Positions 47,624 to 57,124 are shown, counted from the stretch's first letter. The stretch is DNA of 64,000 nucleotides from Paenibacillus piri (GCF_004354045.1 NZ_SMRT01000005.1:297724-361723); one strand, 5' to 3'. A program made the numbers and translations. Notes: a model not told the origin generated them from the sequence alone.

Positions 47624-48142
47624 ATCGTACGCGCAGATAAGAAAACGATAATCGTCGAGGAAGCTGTCAAAATTTTCGGGGAGCTGGGGTATTACAAAAC
47701 TACGACGGCGCAAGTTGCCAAAGCGGCGGGTGTGACCCAGCCTTACATTTTTCATTTTTTCAAAAATAAGGAGGAGTTGTTTAAAGCGGTGCTCGATCGG
47801 GCGGCGGCCAGGATCGAAGAAGCATTCTCCCATGTCGAAGGCTCCGCCGACCGCATCGTCAAAAATATGGGGCATTCCTTTCAGGCGATTATGGCCGCGC
47901 ATCGCGACGAAGTGCTGATGGTCATGCAGGCTTACACCATTGCGGAACCCCCGATTCGCGAGCACGTCAAAGACATTTATCGGAGCATTCACCGAACGAT
48001 CGAAGCTCGATTCCGGGAAGCGGACGTGCACCATGCCGAGGAGGAAGCGGCGAAATTCATGGCGACAGGGCAATTTCTCGTCGTGATCGAGGTTTTGGAT
48101 ATGCCGGAAATGTACCTTTTCAAGCGTGAGCCCGAGAAATGA
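47624..48142 (+). CDS. TetR-family repressor with apparent ATC start codon
   Basis: 172 residues if translation begins at ATC 47624: MVRADKKTIIVEEAVKIFGE, then the helix-turn-helix TTTAQVAKAAGVTQPYIFHFFKNKEELF and a ligand-binding domain. The sequence up to 47624 reads as normal TetR, with GAGGGTGG 6-10 nt upstream, but no ATG, GTG or TTG is in frame before GTG 47732, which would delete most of the DNA-binding helix. Either ATC is used, or the ATG was mutated. Identical operators sit before this gene and before the epimerase at 48218, so it probably represses both. Confidence 0.8.
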   Translation: MVRADKKTIIVEEAVKIFGELGYYKTTTAQVAKAAGVTQPYIFHFFKNKEELFKAVLDRAAARIEEAFSHVEGSADRIVKNMGHSFQAIMAAHRDEVLMVMQAYTIAEPPIREHVKDIYRSIHRTIEARFREADVHHAEEEAAKFMATGQFLVVIEVLDMPEMYLFKREPEK

Positions 48143-48180
48143 GCTCAAGGATTGAAACGGTGCTTTTTTTGGAAGTCAAT

Positions 48181-48198
48181 TTATTTATCAATAAATAA
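48181..48198. promoter_or_regulatory. Operator copy 2, upstream of the epimerase gene
   Basis: TTATTTATCAATAAATAA, 17 of 18 identical to the site at 47586-47603, placed 20 nt before the start codon and directly before its AAAAGGAG. Confidence 0.8.
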
Positions 48199-48217
48199 TT
48201 AAAAGGAGATGGAATGG

Positions 48218-49237
48218 ATGCGCGCTTTTGTAACTGGAGGAACGGGATTGTTGGGCAATAATTTGGTACGGGCATTGACGGAGAAGGGATGGCAGGTCAA
48301 GGCATTGGCGCGGTCGCTTTCCAAAGCGGACAGGCTGCTGCGCAGTCTGGATGTGGAGCTGGTTGAGGGGGATATGATGGATGTGGATTCATGGGCGAAC
48401 CGGCTGAGCGGCTGCGACGTACTTTTTCATACGGCCGCCTATTTTCGGGAAACGTTCCGCAACGGGGACCATTGGACGAACCTGGAAAAAGTAAATGTGA
48501 TCCGGACCGTTCGTCTGTTCGAGCTCGCGAAGCTTCATGGAATCGGGAAAATCATCCACACAAGCACGAATGCAACCATTCGCAAGCGCGAGGACGGGCG
48601 GATCAGCGATGAGAGCGACCTGCTGAATCCGCACGAAACGCTCAATTTGTACGGGAAAAGCAAAGCGATCGGGGATTTGGCAATCGAAGCATTGGCGCGG
48701 AAGCATCGCATTTCGGTCGTTACGATAATGCCCGCATGGATGTTCGGGCCGGGCGATGCCGCGCCGACGGGGAGCGGCCAGCTGGTGCTGAATTTTCTTA
48801 ACCGCAAGCTGCCGGGCTATTTTCCTTCCGGCATTGACGTCGTCGATGCGCGCGATGTGGCGTCGGCAATGATCGGCGCAGCCGAAACGGCGCCGGGCGG
48901 AGAGCGGTACATCGTGTCCGCGTATCACAAAAGCCTGGAAGAGCTGTTCCGGATCATGGAGCAAGTGTCCGGCGTGAAAAGCCCCACCCGGAAATACCCG
49001 CTCCCGATGGTGTATATGTCGACATGGTTGAACGAAAGGATAGCGTCGCTCAGGCAAAAGGAAACCGACCTGTCTGTCGGGGAACTGCGGGTCATGACGG
49101 AAATGAAGCGCACGAGCAGCGCAAAGGCTCTCAAGGAGCTGCAAATTTCGTTTAGACCTTTTGAAGACACCATCCGGGATAGCGTGGAATGGCACCGAAT
49201 CCATACGATGGCCGGAAATGAAGGGCTTAACGTATGA
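48218..49237 (+). CDS. NAD-dependent epimerase/dehydratase (extended SDR)
   Basis: 339 residues. GGTGLLGNNLVRAL is the NAD(P)-binding loop; the catalytic pair is Y and K of LYGKSK, with HTSTNATI supplying the upstream Ser/Thr. It resembles dihydroflavonol-reductase-like SDRs. Start ATG 48218 with AAAAGGAGATGG upstream; the ATG at 48209 overlaps that site. The TetR-type operator in front indicates that its substrate or a related compound induces it. Confidence 0.9.
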   Translation: MRAFVTGGTGLLGNNLVRALTEKGWQVKALARSLSKADRLLRSLDVELVEGDMMDVDSWANRLSGCDVLFHTAAYFRETFRNGDHWTNLEKVNVIRTVRLFELAKLHGIGKIIHTSTNATIRKREDGRISDESDLLNPHETLNLYGKSKAIGDLAIEALARKHRISVVTIMPAWMFGPGDAAPTGSGQLVLNFLNRKLPGYFPSGIDVVDARDVASAMIGAAETAPGGERYIVSAYHKSLEELFRIMEQVSGVKSPTRKYPLPMVYMSTWLNERIASLRQKETDLSVGELRVMTEMKRTSSAKALKELQISFRPFEDTIRDSVEWHRIHTMAGNEGLNV

Positions 49238-49416
49238 GGGTTCCTCATTCGAACGATTCCGAAAATAGGCAGCCGGAGCTGACCGAGGGCATCGATCGTG
49301 CGCATCCAATTTTTCTGCTGGATCATCAGCCGTCAGGCTTTGATCGTATATTTTGAGTGCGGACAGCCTCCGGATTCAAGGTCTCATGCTCATCACTACG
49401 GCTCGACCGACCGGCC

Positions 49417-50406
49417 TTACGGCTTTACTTTGTCCCAGACAAGCAAAGCTCCCGAGGCGCCCGCAGGCTTGACGGCGACCAGACGGCGACGGACAACCGC
49501 CATTCCCGGCTGCCGCGGTCGGGCCGGCTTCGCCGCTAAGCCGTGCGCGGAGCCGGATTTGCGCGGCCTTGCTGCAGTACCGGCGCTGCGCCTTGCGTCG
49601 CCCGGCTTTTTATTCGGCCGCCTCGAGCCGGCTGCTGCGGTGCCGCTTGAGCTGCCGCCGGATGACGCCGTTTCAGTCCGGCTCCGCTTGGCAGTCGGTT
49701 TGCCGCCTGGGATGGACGCCCCCGGGACTGCTCCCGAACGGTGCGGCAATACCGGCGCCGCGGACTGTGGCGGACGAGACCGCCGTTTAACGGCCGTGGG
49801 AGCAGCTGTGGCGATCCGCAGCGTGCGGGAGGATTGGTCGTATTCAAGCGGCGTCGATTTGCCTGCATTGAGACCGAAGCGGCGCAGATTGCCCGGGTGA
49901 AGACGAATATGGCCGGAGTAAGCATTTTCGGGTACGATGAGCTTCAGCCTTTTGCTGAGCGGTCCTTTGCGCAGCGTTACATGCATGCCCGGCTGGCCAG
50001 GAATCCCCAGCTTGCTGAGCAGCCTGTAGCCGATGATGATGGAGTGTGCGGCCTGTTTGCGGGGATTGGCCAGAATCAGTCCGGTTGCCGTGTTCTTCGT
50101 CAACCGCTGCAGCCGCAGCTCGTTTCTGCCGGCATTATAGGTCAGCATAACCCGGCTGCCATCCTGCAATCCGAACGTCTTCGCGGTTTGCTCGTCGATT
50201 TCGATATAATTGAACGAACACTCCGTGCTTTGACTGTGGGTGACGACGACGTTTTGCGCCGTTTCGCCGAGAATCAGCGAAAGCTCGGTTCCGTCTGGGA
50301 TGACATGGAGGTCGTTCGCCGGCCCTCCCTCGCAATTGGATATGAGCATCAGCGATTTATCCTTCAGCTCGTTTGAGATATATACGTCCACGACACCTTG
50401 TGCCAT
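49417..50406 (-). CDS. Unknown protein with three beta-hairpin repeats and basic tail
   Basis: 329 residues, no recognised family. Three repeats of about 32 residues share the pattern I-x-L-x-x-(F/L)-GL-x-x-G-x-x-(V/T)-x-L-x-Y-x-x-x-x-x-LRL: around IDEQTAKTFGLQDGSRVMLTYN, then GYRLLSKLGIPGQPGMHVTL, then LHPGNLRRFGLNAGKSTPLEYD. From about residue 210 to 310 the chain is low-complexity and rich in R, K, P, S, G and A, likely disordered and nucleic-acid- or wall-binding. Start ATG 50406 with GGAAGTGA. Isolated, transcribed toward the epimerase gene. Confidence 0.75.
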   Translation of the reverse strand: MAQGVVDVYISNELKDKSLMLISNCEGGPANDLHVIPDGTELSLILGETAQNVVVTHSQSTECSFNYIEIDEQTAKTFGLQDGSRVMLTYNAGRNELRLQRLTKNTATGLILANPRKQAAHSIIIGYRLLSKLGIPGQPGMHVTLRKGPLSKRLKLIVPENAYSGHIRLHPGNLRRFGLNAGKSTPLEYDQSSRTLRIATAAPTAVKRRSRPPQSAAPVLPHRSGAVPGASIPGGKPTAKRSRTETASSGGSSSGTAAAGSRRPNKKPGDARRSAGTAARPRKSGSAHGLAAKPARPRQPGMAVVRRRLVAVKPAGASGALLVWDKVKP

Positions 50407-50622
50407 AACGGTCACTTCCATTTCTGATAAAATTTGCATTAGACGCAAGCACCTGTTTTTTAAACTATGTAGTCTTTAGTCCTGATGTTTGTGCGGATGT
50501 ACCGGTAGGAGGCAATTCGGGGGCTATGCATAAGTCCGCTCGCAGAGCATCGGCATTGTTCCGGCCGCTCATTCCACTTATACTTAGGAATACGAGACTA
50601 GGCACCTGAAAGGAAAATGAAC

Positions 50623-51276
50623 ATGGACGAACAATGGCTGTTGAATGAAGCGAGAGCTTATGTTAAAAAGCAGCTGGAAACCGATTCCAGCGGTCACGAC
50701 TGGTGGCACATCGAGCGGGTGACCCGCTTGGCCCGGCGCATCGCCATGGAGGAAGGCGCGGATGTCTTCGTATGCGAGCTGGCCGCGCTGCTGCATGATA
50801 TCGCGGACGAGAAGCTGAATCCGTCCATGGAAGCGGGACTGCGGAAGGTGCGGGATTGGCTGGAGCTGCACCGCGTCCAAGCCGATGCCGCCGCGCATGT
50901 CATGCAGATAATAAGCACCATTTCGTTTAAAGGCGGACATAACCCGCCGGTCGCGACGAAGGAGGCGCAGGTCGTGCAGGATGCGGACCGGCTGGACGCG
51001 ATCGGCGCCATGGGCATAGCGCGAACGTTTGCATATGCGGGCTGGAAGGGCGATTTGATGTACGATCCCGGGCTGCCGCCGCGGACGGAGATGACCCGCG
51101 AATCTTACAGGCATGGCAAATCGACGGCGGTCAATCATTTTTACGAGAAGCTGCTGAAGCTGAAAAATTTGATGAACACGGATAGCGGCAGGCGGATCGC
51201 CGAGAGCCGGCATTCGTTTATGGAGCGCTATTTGGATCAGTTTTATGAGGAATGGGAAGGCCGCGATGCCAAGTAG
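50623..51276 (+). CDS. HD-domain phosphohydrolase
   Basis: 217 residues. Metal-binding HD motif: GHDWWHIERV (first His), LAALLHDIADEK (HD pair) and VVQDADRLDAIGAMGI (final Asp), as in YedJ/YpgQ-type nucleotide pyrophosphohydrolases. Start ATG 50623 has GAAAGGA 8 nt upstream; the ATG 50617 is nearer but too close. The DUF429 gene follows after 33 nt, probably co-transcribed. Confidence 0.9.
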   Translation: MDEQWLLNEARAYVKKQLETDSSGHDWWHIERVTRLARRIAMEEGADVFVCELAALLHDIADEKLNPSMEAGLRKVRDWLELHRVQADAAAHVMQIISTISFKGGHNPPVATKEAQVVQDADRLDAIGAMGIARTFAYAGWKGDLMYDPGLPPRTEMTRESYRHGKSTAVNHFYEKLLKLKNLMNTDSGRRIAESRHSFMERYLDQFYEEWEGRDAK

Positions 51277-51309
51277 TCCAAGCAAGCTTGCGATAGAGGT
51301 GCCGGCCGA

Positions 51310-52091
51310 ATGAGAGATGAGCCTGTCATGCCGCTGCTGCCGCAAGCAGCAGCGGTGGCGGACGTCCGGCAGCCGTTCATTTGTACCGGTATCGACGGAT
51401 GCCGTGCGGGATGGATTGCCGTTACGTTAACGGATGCTGCGGACAGCGCGCAATTATCTGTCCACCCGTCGATCGAATCGCTATGGGAGAGCCGACGGCA
51501 GTCGAAGCTGCTGCTGATCGACATGCCGATCGGCCTAATATCGGCAGGGACGGAGGAACGGCTGTGCGACCGGCTTGCCCGGCAAAGGCTCAGGCCGCAT
51601 CGAATGTCGTCGATTTTCCCGGTGCCGGTGCGCGCCGTGCTGACCGCAGCCACGTACGAGGAAGCGGGCGCCATCAACCGGCGGCTGGCAGGACGCGGCC
51701 TGTCCAAGCAATCATGGCATCTCGTGCCGAAAATCTGCGAGCTCGACATTCTGTTGCGGGCGAGGAAGACGCCCGCAGCCGTTTCAGGGAAGCGCATCCG
51801 GAAGTATGCTTTGCCGCGCTGGCCGGCGCACCGATGCGGCACAATAAAAAGACGGACGCGGGCTATCTCGAGCGGATGGAGCTGCTCCGCACCTTATATC
51901 CCGGGGCGGACGATGCGATCCGAAACGGCTTGCTAAGCTATCCCCGCAAGGATGTATCGAGGGATGATCTCGTAGACGCGCTCGTGCTGGCCGTCAGCGC
52001 AGCTGCCGGCAAAGGCAGGCTCGTTCCCGTCCCCGATCCGCCGGTGCCGGACGACTGCGGACTTCCTATGGCCATCTGGTACGGGAAATAA
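51310..52091 (+). pseudogene. DUF429 protein gene with a frameshift
   Basis: The first frame (from ATG 51310, AGAGGTG upstream) encodes GIDGCRAGWIAV, LLIDMPIGL and RMSSIFPVPVRAVL, the N-terminal RNase H-like half of DUF429 proteins. Homology then jumps at about 51755-51775 to another frame with EDARSRFREAHPEVCFAAL, KTDAGYLERMELL and SRDDLVDALVLA, ending at 52091. Together they make one protein, so a one-base indel has split the gene. Real inactivation or sequencing error cannot be told apart here. Confidence 0.85.
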
Positions 52092-52176
52092 ATAACCATA
52101 ACCTGACTATTGGAATAGACGTTCCGTTATTGTACGATATGGCTATAACGAAATCGCTTTCATTAAGGGGGCAGGC

Positions 52177-53955
52177 ATGAAACGCGTATCGTATTCTGTC
52201 AAATCGGCTTACACGAACATGAGAATCAAGCATCGCGTGTTTGCACTGATCTCTCTCATTATGGCCTTTTGCTTTCTCATCACGTATTTCTCGCTGCAGT
52301 ACGCTTATTCGATCTATGACGAGCAATTGTACTCCAGATCGTCGCAGCTGCTGAACGTTTCCTCCGGCGGAATCGAAAACGAGCTGAGAAAAATGGACCG
52401 TCTTGCGTTCAATATCGTGACGGACGCCCAGATTCAAAGTCTGCTGCCGGCGATCAATCAAGGAACGCTGTCCGAATTCGAGACGTTCCGCCTTCGCTCC
52501 TTCATTACGGATAAGCTTGTGCAGTACGCCGGATACGAGAAATATATTTATTCCCTGGAAGTGACGGATTTGCTCGAGGGCCAGGCGCGTGCGGGCCAGA
52601 CGATTTATTCGTCCCCGGTCAAAAAGCAGCTTATCCTGGATGAGATAGCTCTAGGCGAAGGGGAGACGCGCTGGATTATGCCGGATGATCAGGATGTTTA
52701 TTTGATCGCCGCCCGGGAAATTCGTTCTTACCAAAATTTGGAACTCAACCGGCTAGGCACACTTACGATGCGCATCCGTTTCGATAAAATTGTTGAGGAC
52801 GTTGTGTGGAATACGGAGCTGAAAAAAGGGGATATCCGCGTTACATCCGGCAATCATACGATTTTTCCGATCAACCGGGAAAATGCCCTTCCGCCGGTGT
52901 ATCCCGCCAACGACGAATGGAAGAAAGGGTACGCGATCAAGGAGCTGAACGGAGAGCCATATTTTTACACGCAAATTCAATCCGATTATTTAGGCTGGAC
53001 TTATCACAGCTTAATTCCTTTCAATCAAATTTTTACGAAAATCGTTCTGATGAAAAATATTTTGCTCGCAGGATTTATTATCAGCCTTGTATTGACGATG
53101 CTGTTGGCGATTAATTTCTCCAGAAGCCTGACGCGGCCGATTGAAGAGCTGATCGGTCAAATGAAGCAGGTGCAGAAGGGCGATTTTCAACTGGCGGAGC
53201 AGGAAGCGACCGGATGGTCGAATCTGCAAATGGACGAGGTCGGCCAGCTGCAGCGGACGTTCCGCATCATGATAAGGCAAATCAACGAGCTGATTACCGA
53301 AAACTATGCCAAGCAGCTTACGATCAAGGAAACGCAATTCAAAGCGCTGCAGGCGCAAATCAATCCGCATTTTTTATACAACACGCTGGATTCGATCAAC
53401 TGGCTCTCCAAGACGAACGGGCAGCCGCAAATTTCCAAAATGGTCGAATCGCTCGGTTTTTTGCTGCGCAGCTCGATTAGCCTGAAAGACACGCTGATTA
53501 CGGTTGCCGAAGAGCTGGATATCGTGATGAATTATATTACGATTCAACGGTTCCGCTTCGAGGAACGGCTCGTCTTTGAACTGGACATTCCGCAGGAGGC
53601 GATGTCTCTGACGCTGCCCAAGCTGACGCTGCAGCCTTTGCTGGAAAATTCGATTCACTACGGTCTTGAAACCATGCTCGTACCATGCCATATCCGGATC
53701 AGCGCGAAGCGCGCGCCCGGGAGCTATATTATTGTCGTGGAGGACGACGGCCCCGGCATGGATGAACGGCTGCTCGAGCTTGTAAGAAAGGGAGAAGCCG
53801 ACACCCGCGGCAGCGGCATAGGATTGAAAAACATCGAGGAACGGATCGTTCTGGCGTTCGGTGAGCGCTACGGCATTGAGGTGGACAGCGAAGAAGGACG
53901 CGGGACCAAGGTTTCGGTCATCATTCCGGATGAAACGGGGGGTCAACATGTATAA
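52177..53955 (+). CDS. Two-component sensor kinase, YesM/LytS-type
   Basis: 592 residues: TM1 (about 20-45), extracellular Cache-like sensor (about 46-285), TM2 (about 289-310), HAMP (to about 365), His_kinase domain with phospho-acceptor H398 in QINPHFLYNTLDSINWL, and a HATPase with EDDGPGM and GSGIGLKNIEER. Such kinases sense extracellular sugars and phosphorylate AraC-type regulators. Start ATG 52177 with AAGGGGG upstream. The stop overlaps the regulator start by 8 nt. Confidence 0.95.
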   Translation: MKRVSYSVKSAYTNMRIKHRVFALISLIMAFCFLITYFSLQYAYSIYDEQLYSRSSQLLNVSSGGIENELRKMDRLAFNIVTDAQIQSLLPAINQGTLSEFETFRLRSFITDKLVQYAGYEKYIYSLEVTDLLEGQARAGQTIYSSPVKKQLILDEIALGEGETRWIMPDDQDVYLIAAREIRSYQNLELNRLGTLTMRIRFDKIVEDVVWNTELKKGDIRVTSGNHTIFPINRENALPPVYPANDEWKKGYAIKELNGEPYFYTQIQSDYLGWTYHSLIPFNQIFTKIVLMKNILLAGFIISLVLTMLLAINFSRSLTRPIEELIGQMKQVQKGDFQLAEQEATGWSNLQMDEVGQLQRTFRIMIRQINELITENYAKQLTIKETQFKALQAQINPHFLYNTLDSINWLSKTNGQPQISKMVESLGFLLRSSISLKDTLITVAEELDIVMNYITIQRFRFEERLVFELDIPQEAMSLTLPKLTLQPLLENSIHYGLETMLVPCHIRISAKRAPGSYIIVVEDDGPGMDERLLELVRKGEADTRGSGIGLKNIEERIVLAFGERYGIEVDSEEGRGTKVSVIIPDETGGQHV

Positions 53956-55498
53956 AGTTTTGCTTGTCGACGATGAACGCCTTATTTTGGACGGCATTTC
54001 CAAAGTGGTCGACTGGGCGTCGGCCGGTACGGAGCTTGCCGGAACGGCGAGAAACGGGATCGAGGCATTCGAGAAGGTAAGGCGGAACCCGCCGGATATT
54101 GTAATCAGCGATATTAAAATGCCGGGCATGGACGGGCTGCAGCTTGCGGCCAAGCTGTCCGAAGCGTACCCGCGCATCAAGCTGGTGCTGCTGTCGGGCT
54201 TCAGCGATTTCGAATATGCGCGCTCGGCGCTGCGCTACGGGGTCAAGCAATATTTGCTGAAGCCGTGCAACGAAAATAAAATCGCCGATGTGCTGCAGGA
54301 GCTCGTGGCCGAGCTGAATAAGGAAGAACAGCGCGAGCAGTTCGTCAGCAGCATCCGCTACGGGCTGGAAAAGGTGCTTCCCCATGTCAAAGAACAGTTT
54401 CTGAAGGAATTCGTCACCAACAAAACGTACGGCAACCATGACTGGGAATATTACCGCAGCTTGTTCCGGCTCGATCTCGGGAGCAGCGACGTGCGGTTGA
54501 TTTTGTTTCAGCTGGAGGACTCATTTGAATTCGAGCACATGTTTGCGGTCAAAAATATCGCCGAGGAGCTGCTGAGCAAAACCGTACTCAGCTCGACGGT
54601 CGGCGAGCAGGTGCTTGTCGTCGTCGAGGATGCGGTGCCGTTGAACGAGCTGCACGATTGCATCAAGCGAATTCGCGAAACGTTTCTTCGCTACTATAAA
54701 ATCGATCTGACGGTTGCCTTAAGCGAAGCGAGCGATATTACCCAGGCGCGGAAGCTGTATAAGCAGACGCTGGAATGTTTGAATCACCGCTTTTACGTTG
54801 GCGCGGGCAGCTTGATCACCAAGCGCGACATCGTCGGAGCCGAGCCTTGCGATTATAGTGAGCTTATGTTCGACGAAGACAACCTGATGCTGCAAATTAA
54901 AACCGGCTGCTGGGAGGAGGCCTGTCATGAAATCGACATTTTTTTCCGGCAGGTGGCGGGCTTGCGGTCCGGCATACCGACGGCCAAGTCGTATGTCATC
55001 CAGCTGTTCATGTCGATCATTCGCCAAGGCGGCTCCGATGCGATCCATCATTACCGGGATAAGCTGGTCGCGCTGATGGATTTGGAGACGCTGCAGGCGA
55101 TTCAGGCTTTTTTCAAAGATATTGCCCGGCAGATTACAATGAGCCATTATGAGCGGACGAAGAACAAGCATTGCGATATCGTAGAAAAAATGCTGAAGAT
55201 CATCGACTCGCATCTGGGCAATCCCGAGCTGTCCTTGAACGGAGTCGCCAATGAGATGCTCTATATGAATCCAGATTATTTGGGCAAACTATTCAAAAAG
55301 GAAACCGGCGAAAAATTTTCCAACTACGTCATGAAGGCAAGAATTACGAAGGCTACGGAGCTTATCGATCAAAAGCTGGATATTAAAATATTCGAGCTGG
55401 CGGAGCAGCTCGGCTTCGGCGATAATCCGCAATATTTCAGCCAGGTGTTTAAAAAGTATACGGGCACCACGCCCACCGACTATATGAAAACCATTTGA
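53948..55498 (+). CDS. Response regulator, YesN-type with AraC output
   Basis: 516 residues. Receiver domain with phospho-acceptor D55 (VISDIKMPG) and K105 (YLLKPC), a middle domain of unknown fold, and a C-terminal AraC helix-turn-helix pair (SLNGVANEMLYMNPDYLGKLFKKETG and EQLGFGDNPQYFSQVFKKYTG). Translationally coupled to the kinase. It likely activates the transporter genes that follow, through the palindromic element seen at 55503 and 57026. Confidence 0.95.
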   Translation: MYKVLLVDDERLILDGISKVVDWASAGTELAGTARNGIEAFEKVRRNPPDIVISDIKMPGMDGLQLAAKLSEAYPRIKLVLLSGFSDFEYARSALRYGVKQYLLKPCNENKIADVLQELVAELNKEEQREQFVSSIRYGLEKVLPHVKEQFLKEFVTNKTYGNHDWEYYRSLFRLDLGSSDVRLILFQLEDSFEFEHMFAVKNIAEELLSKTVLSSTVGEQVLVVVEDAVPLNELHDCIKRIRETFLRYYKIDLTVALSEASDITQARKLYKQTLECLNHRFYVGAGSLITKRDIVGAEPCDYSELMFDEDNLMLQIKTGCWEEACHEIDIFFRQVAGLRSGIPTAKSYVIQLFMSIIRQGGSDAIHHYRDKLVALMDLETLQAIQAFFKDIARQITMSHYERTKNKHCDIVEKMLKIIDSHLGNPELSLNGVANEMLYMNPDYLGKLFKKETGEKFSNYVMKARITKATELIDQKLDIKIFELAEQLGFGDNPQYFSQVFKKYTGTTPTDYMKTI

Positions 55499-55502
55499 TC
55501 TC

Positions 55503-55519
55503 CTCTGTTTTTTAAACAA
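55503..55519 (+). promoter_or_regulatory. Palindromic element upstream of the first binding-protein gene
   Basis: CTCTGTTTTTTAAACAA, containing GTTT-TTT-AAAC; identical to 57026-57042 and at nearly the same distance (103 versus 99 nt) from the start codon. Confidence 0.65.
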
Positions 55520-55605
55520 CCAAGACGGTATATCACATGTTATTCCAAACCCTTTAAGCGGATAATGGCATTGTAGATAGCCGTTATCCAAAGGAGGGTG
55601 CGAAC

Positions 55606-56970
55606 ATGAAGAAAGCGTTGACGATGACGCTTTTCGCCTCATTGCTGCTGAGCGCTGCGGGCTGCGGCGGCGGTGCGGGCAGTACCGTCGGCAGCCCGGA
55701 AAGCGGTTCGCCGCCGGCTGCGGACTCTAAAGCCAACCCGGCGGCGCCTGCAGATGCAAATGCGAGCAAAGCTCCGGTAAAGCTGCGTATCGCATGGTGG
55801 GGCGGCCAGGCGAGGCATGATTACACGTTGAAGGTTATTGACATGTATCAGCAAAAATACCCGAACGTGAAGATCGAGCCCGAATACGCCTCATTTGACG
55901 ATTATTGGAAGAAGCTGGCTCCGCAAGCGGCTGCGAACGATTTGCCGGACATGATTCAGATGGACCTTTCTTATTTGAGCCAATACGGCGGACGAGGCTT
56001 GTTGGAGGAGCTTCGCGCCTACACCAAAAACAATAAGATCGACGTCAGCGCAGTTTCGCCCAATACGTTGGCCAGCGGCGAATATAACGGAAAATTGTAT
56101 CAAATTACGCTTGGGATTAACGCGCTCGGCGCAACGGTGGACCCTGAACTGGCGAAAAAAGCCGGCGCATCGGTGCCTGACAAGGATTGGACCTGGGACG
56201 ATATGGAAGCGCTTGGCAAGCAGCTGAAGGCTAACGGCAAATTGTTGATGGACTATATGCGTTATGACGTCTACTTCCCATACTATTTGCGTACGGTGGA
56301 TCAAAAGATGTACGCGGCGGATGGCGCATCGCTCGGCTATGCGGACGATAAGCCGTTTATCGACTACTACAAGCGCTATCAACGATGGTACGATGCCGGT
56401 TATTTGCTGCCGCTCGACAAGCTGGCGCAGAAAAAGTTTACGCCGGAGGACGATGAGATGGTACTGGGCAATTCGTTCGGCTCATTCGCCTGGTCGAATC
56501 AGTATGTCGCCTGGAACTCCGCGGCCAAACGCCCGACCGAGCTCATCCCGATCCCCGGCCCGAACGGCAACAAGGGCTTGTACCTGAAGGCAAGCATGGG
56601 CTTTTCCATCACAAAAAATTCGAAGCAAAAAGAAGAAGCTGCGAAGTTCATCAGCTTTTTCGTCAATGATATCGAAGCGAACCGAATCATTAAAGGCGAG
56701 CGCGGCGTGCCGATTTCCTCCAAGGTGAAGGAAGCGCTGAAGCCGGTGCTGAAGCCGGAGGAGTCCAAAGTTTTCGATTATGTGGCTTGGGCGGAAGCGA
56801 ACAGCAGCCCGGGCGATCCTCCAAATCCGATCGGCTCCGTCGAGGTGGAGAAGCTGTTGAAGGATATAAGCGAACAAATTTTATACAAAAAAATTGCAGT
56901 CGAGGATGCCGCGGTCAAGTTCCGCAAGGAGGCGAACGCGATTCTCGCCCAAAATCGCACGCTGCCTTGA
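55606..56970 (+). CDS. CUT1 sugar ABC transporter, solute-binding lipoprotein 1
   Basis: 454 residues. Signal peptide with lipobox LLSAAGC, Cys at residue 21, then a Gly/Ala/Ser-rich linker and a SBP_bac_1 domain (LRIAWWGGQARHDYTLKVI onward). Binds an unidentified oligo- or monosaccharide outside the membrane and delivers it to the two permeases. Start ATG 55606 with AAAGGAGG. It is a close paralogue of the next gene. No ATPase is encoded here, so a shared MsmX-type ATPase is expected elsewhere. Confidence 0.95.
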   Translation: MKKALTMTLFASLLLSAAGCGGGAGSTVGSPESGSPPAADSKANPAAPADANASKAPVKLRIAWWGGQARHDYTLKVIDMYQQKYPNVKIEPEYASFDDYWKKLAPQAAANDLPDMIQMDLSYLSQYGGRGLLEELRAYTKNNKIDVSAVSPNTLASGEYNGKLYQITLGINALGATVDPELAKKAGASVPDKDWTWDDMEALGKQLKANGKLLMDYMRYDVYFPYYLRTVDQKMYAADGASLGYADDKPFIDYYKRYQRWYDAGYLLPLDKLAQKKFTPEDDEMVLGNSFGSFAWSNQYVAWNSAAKRPTELIPIPGPNGNKGLYLKASMGFSITKNSKQKEEAAKFISFFVNDIEANRIIKGERGVPISSKVKEALKPVLKPEESKVFDYVAWAEANSSPGDPPNPIGSVEVEKLLKDISEQILYKKIAVEDAAVKFRKEANAILAQNRTLP

Positions 56971-57025
56971 CACACGCGGACGTCCGTTAAGAAAGGCAGC
57001 GCCGGTTAATCTTGGGAAAAAAAGT

Positions 57026-57042
57026 CTCTGTTTTTTAAACAA
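57026..57042 (+). promoter_or_regulatory. Palindromic element upstream of the second binding-protein gene
   Basis: CTCTGTTTTTTAAACAA, the exact copy of 55503-55519, 99 nt before the start codon. Confidence 0.65.
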
Positions 57043-57124
57043 GGATACCGGAATTTTTAATTCTTATTTCTCCGCCGAAATAGGATAATGAGTAATGTAC
57101 TCAATCAAGGGGGAGGAAATAAAT

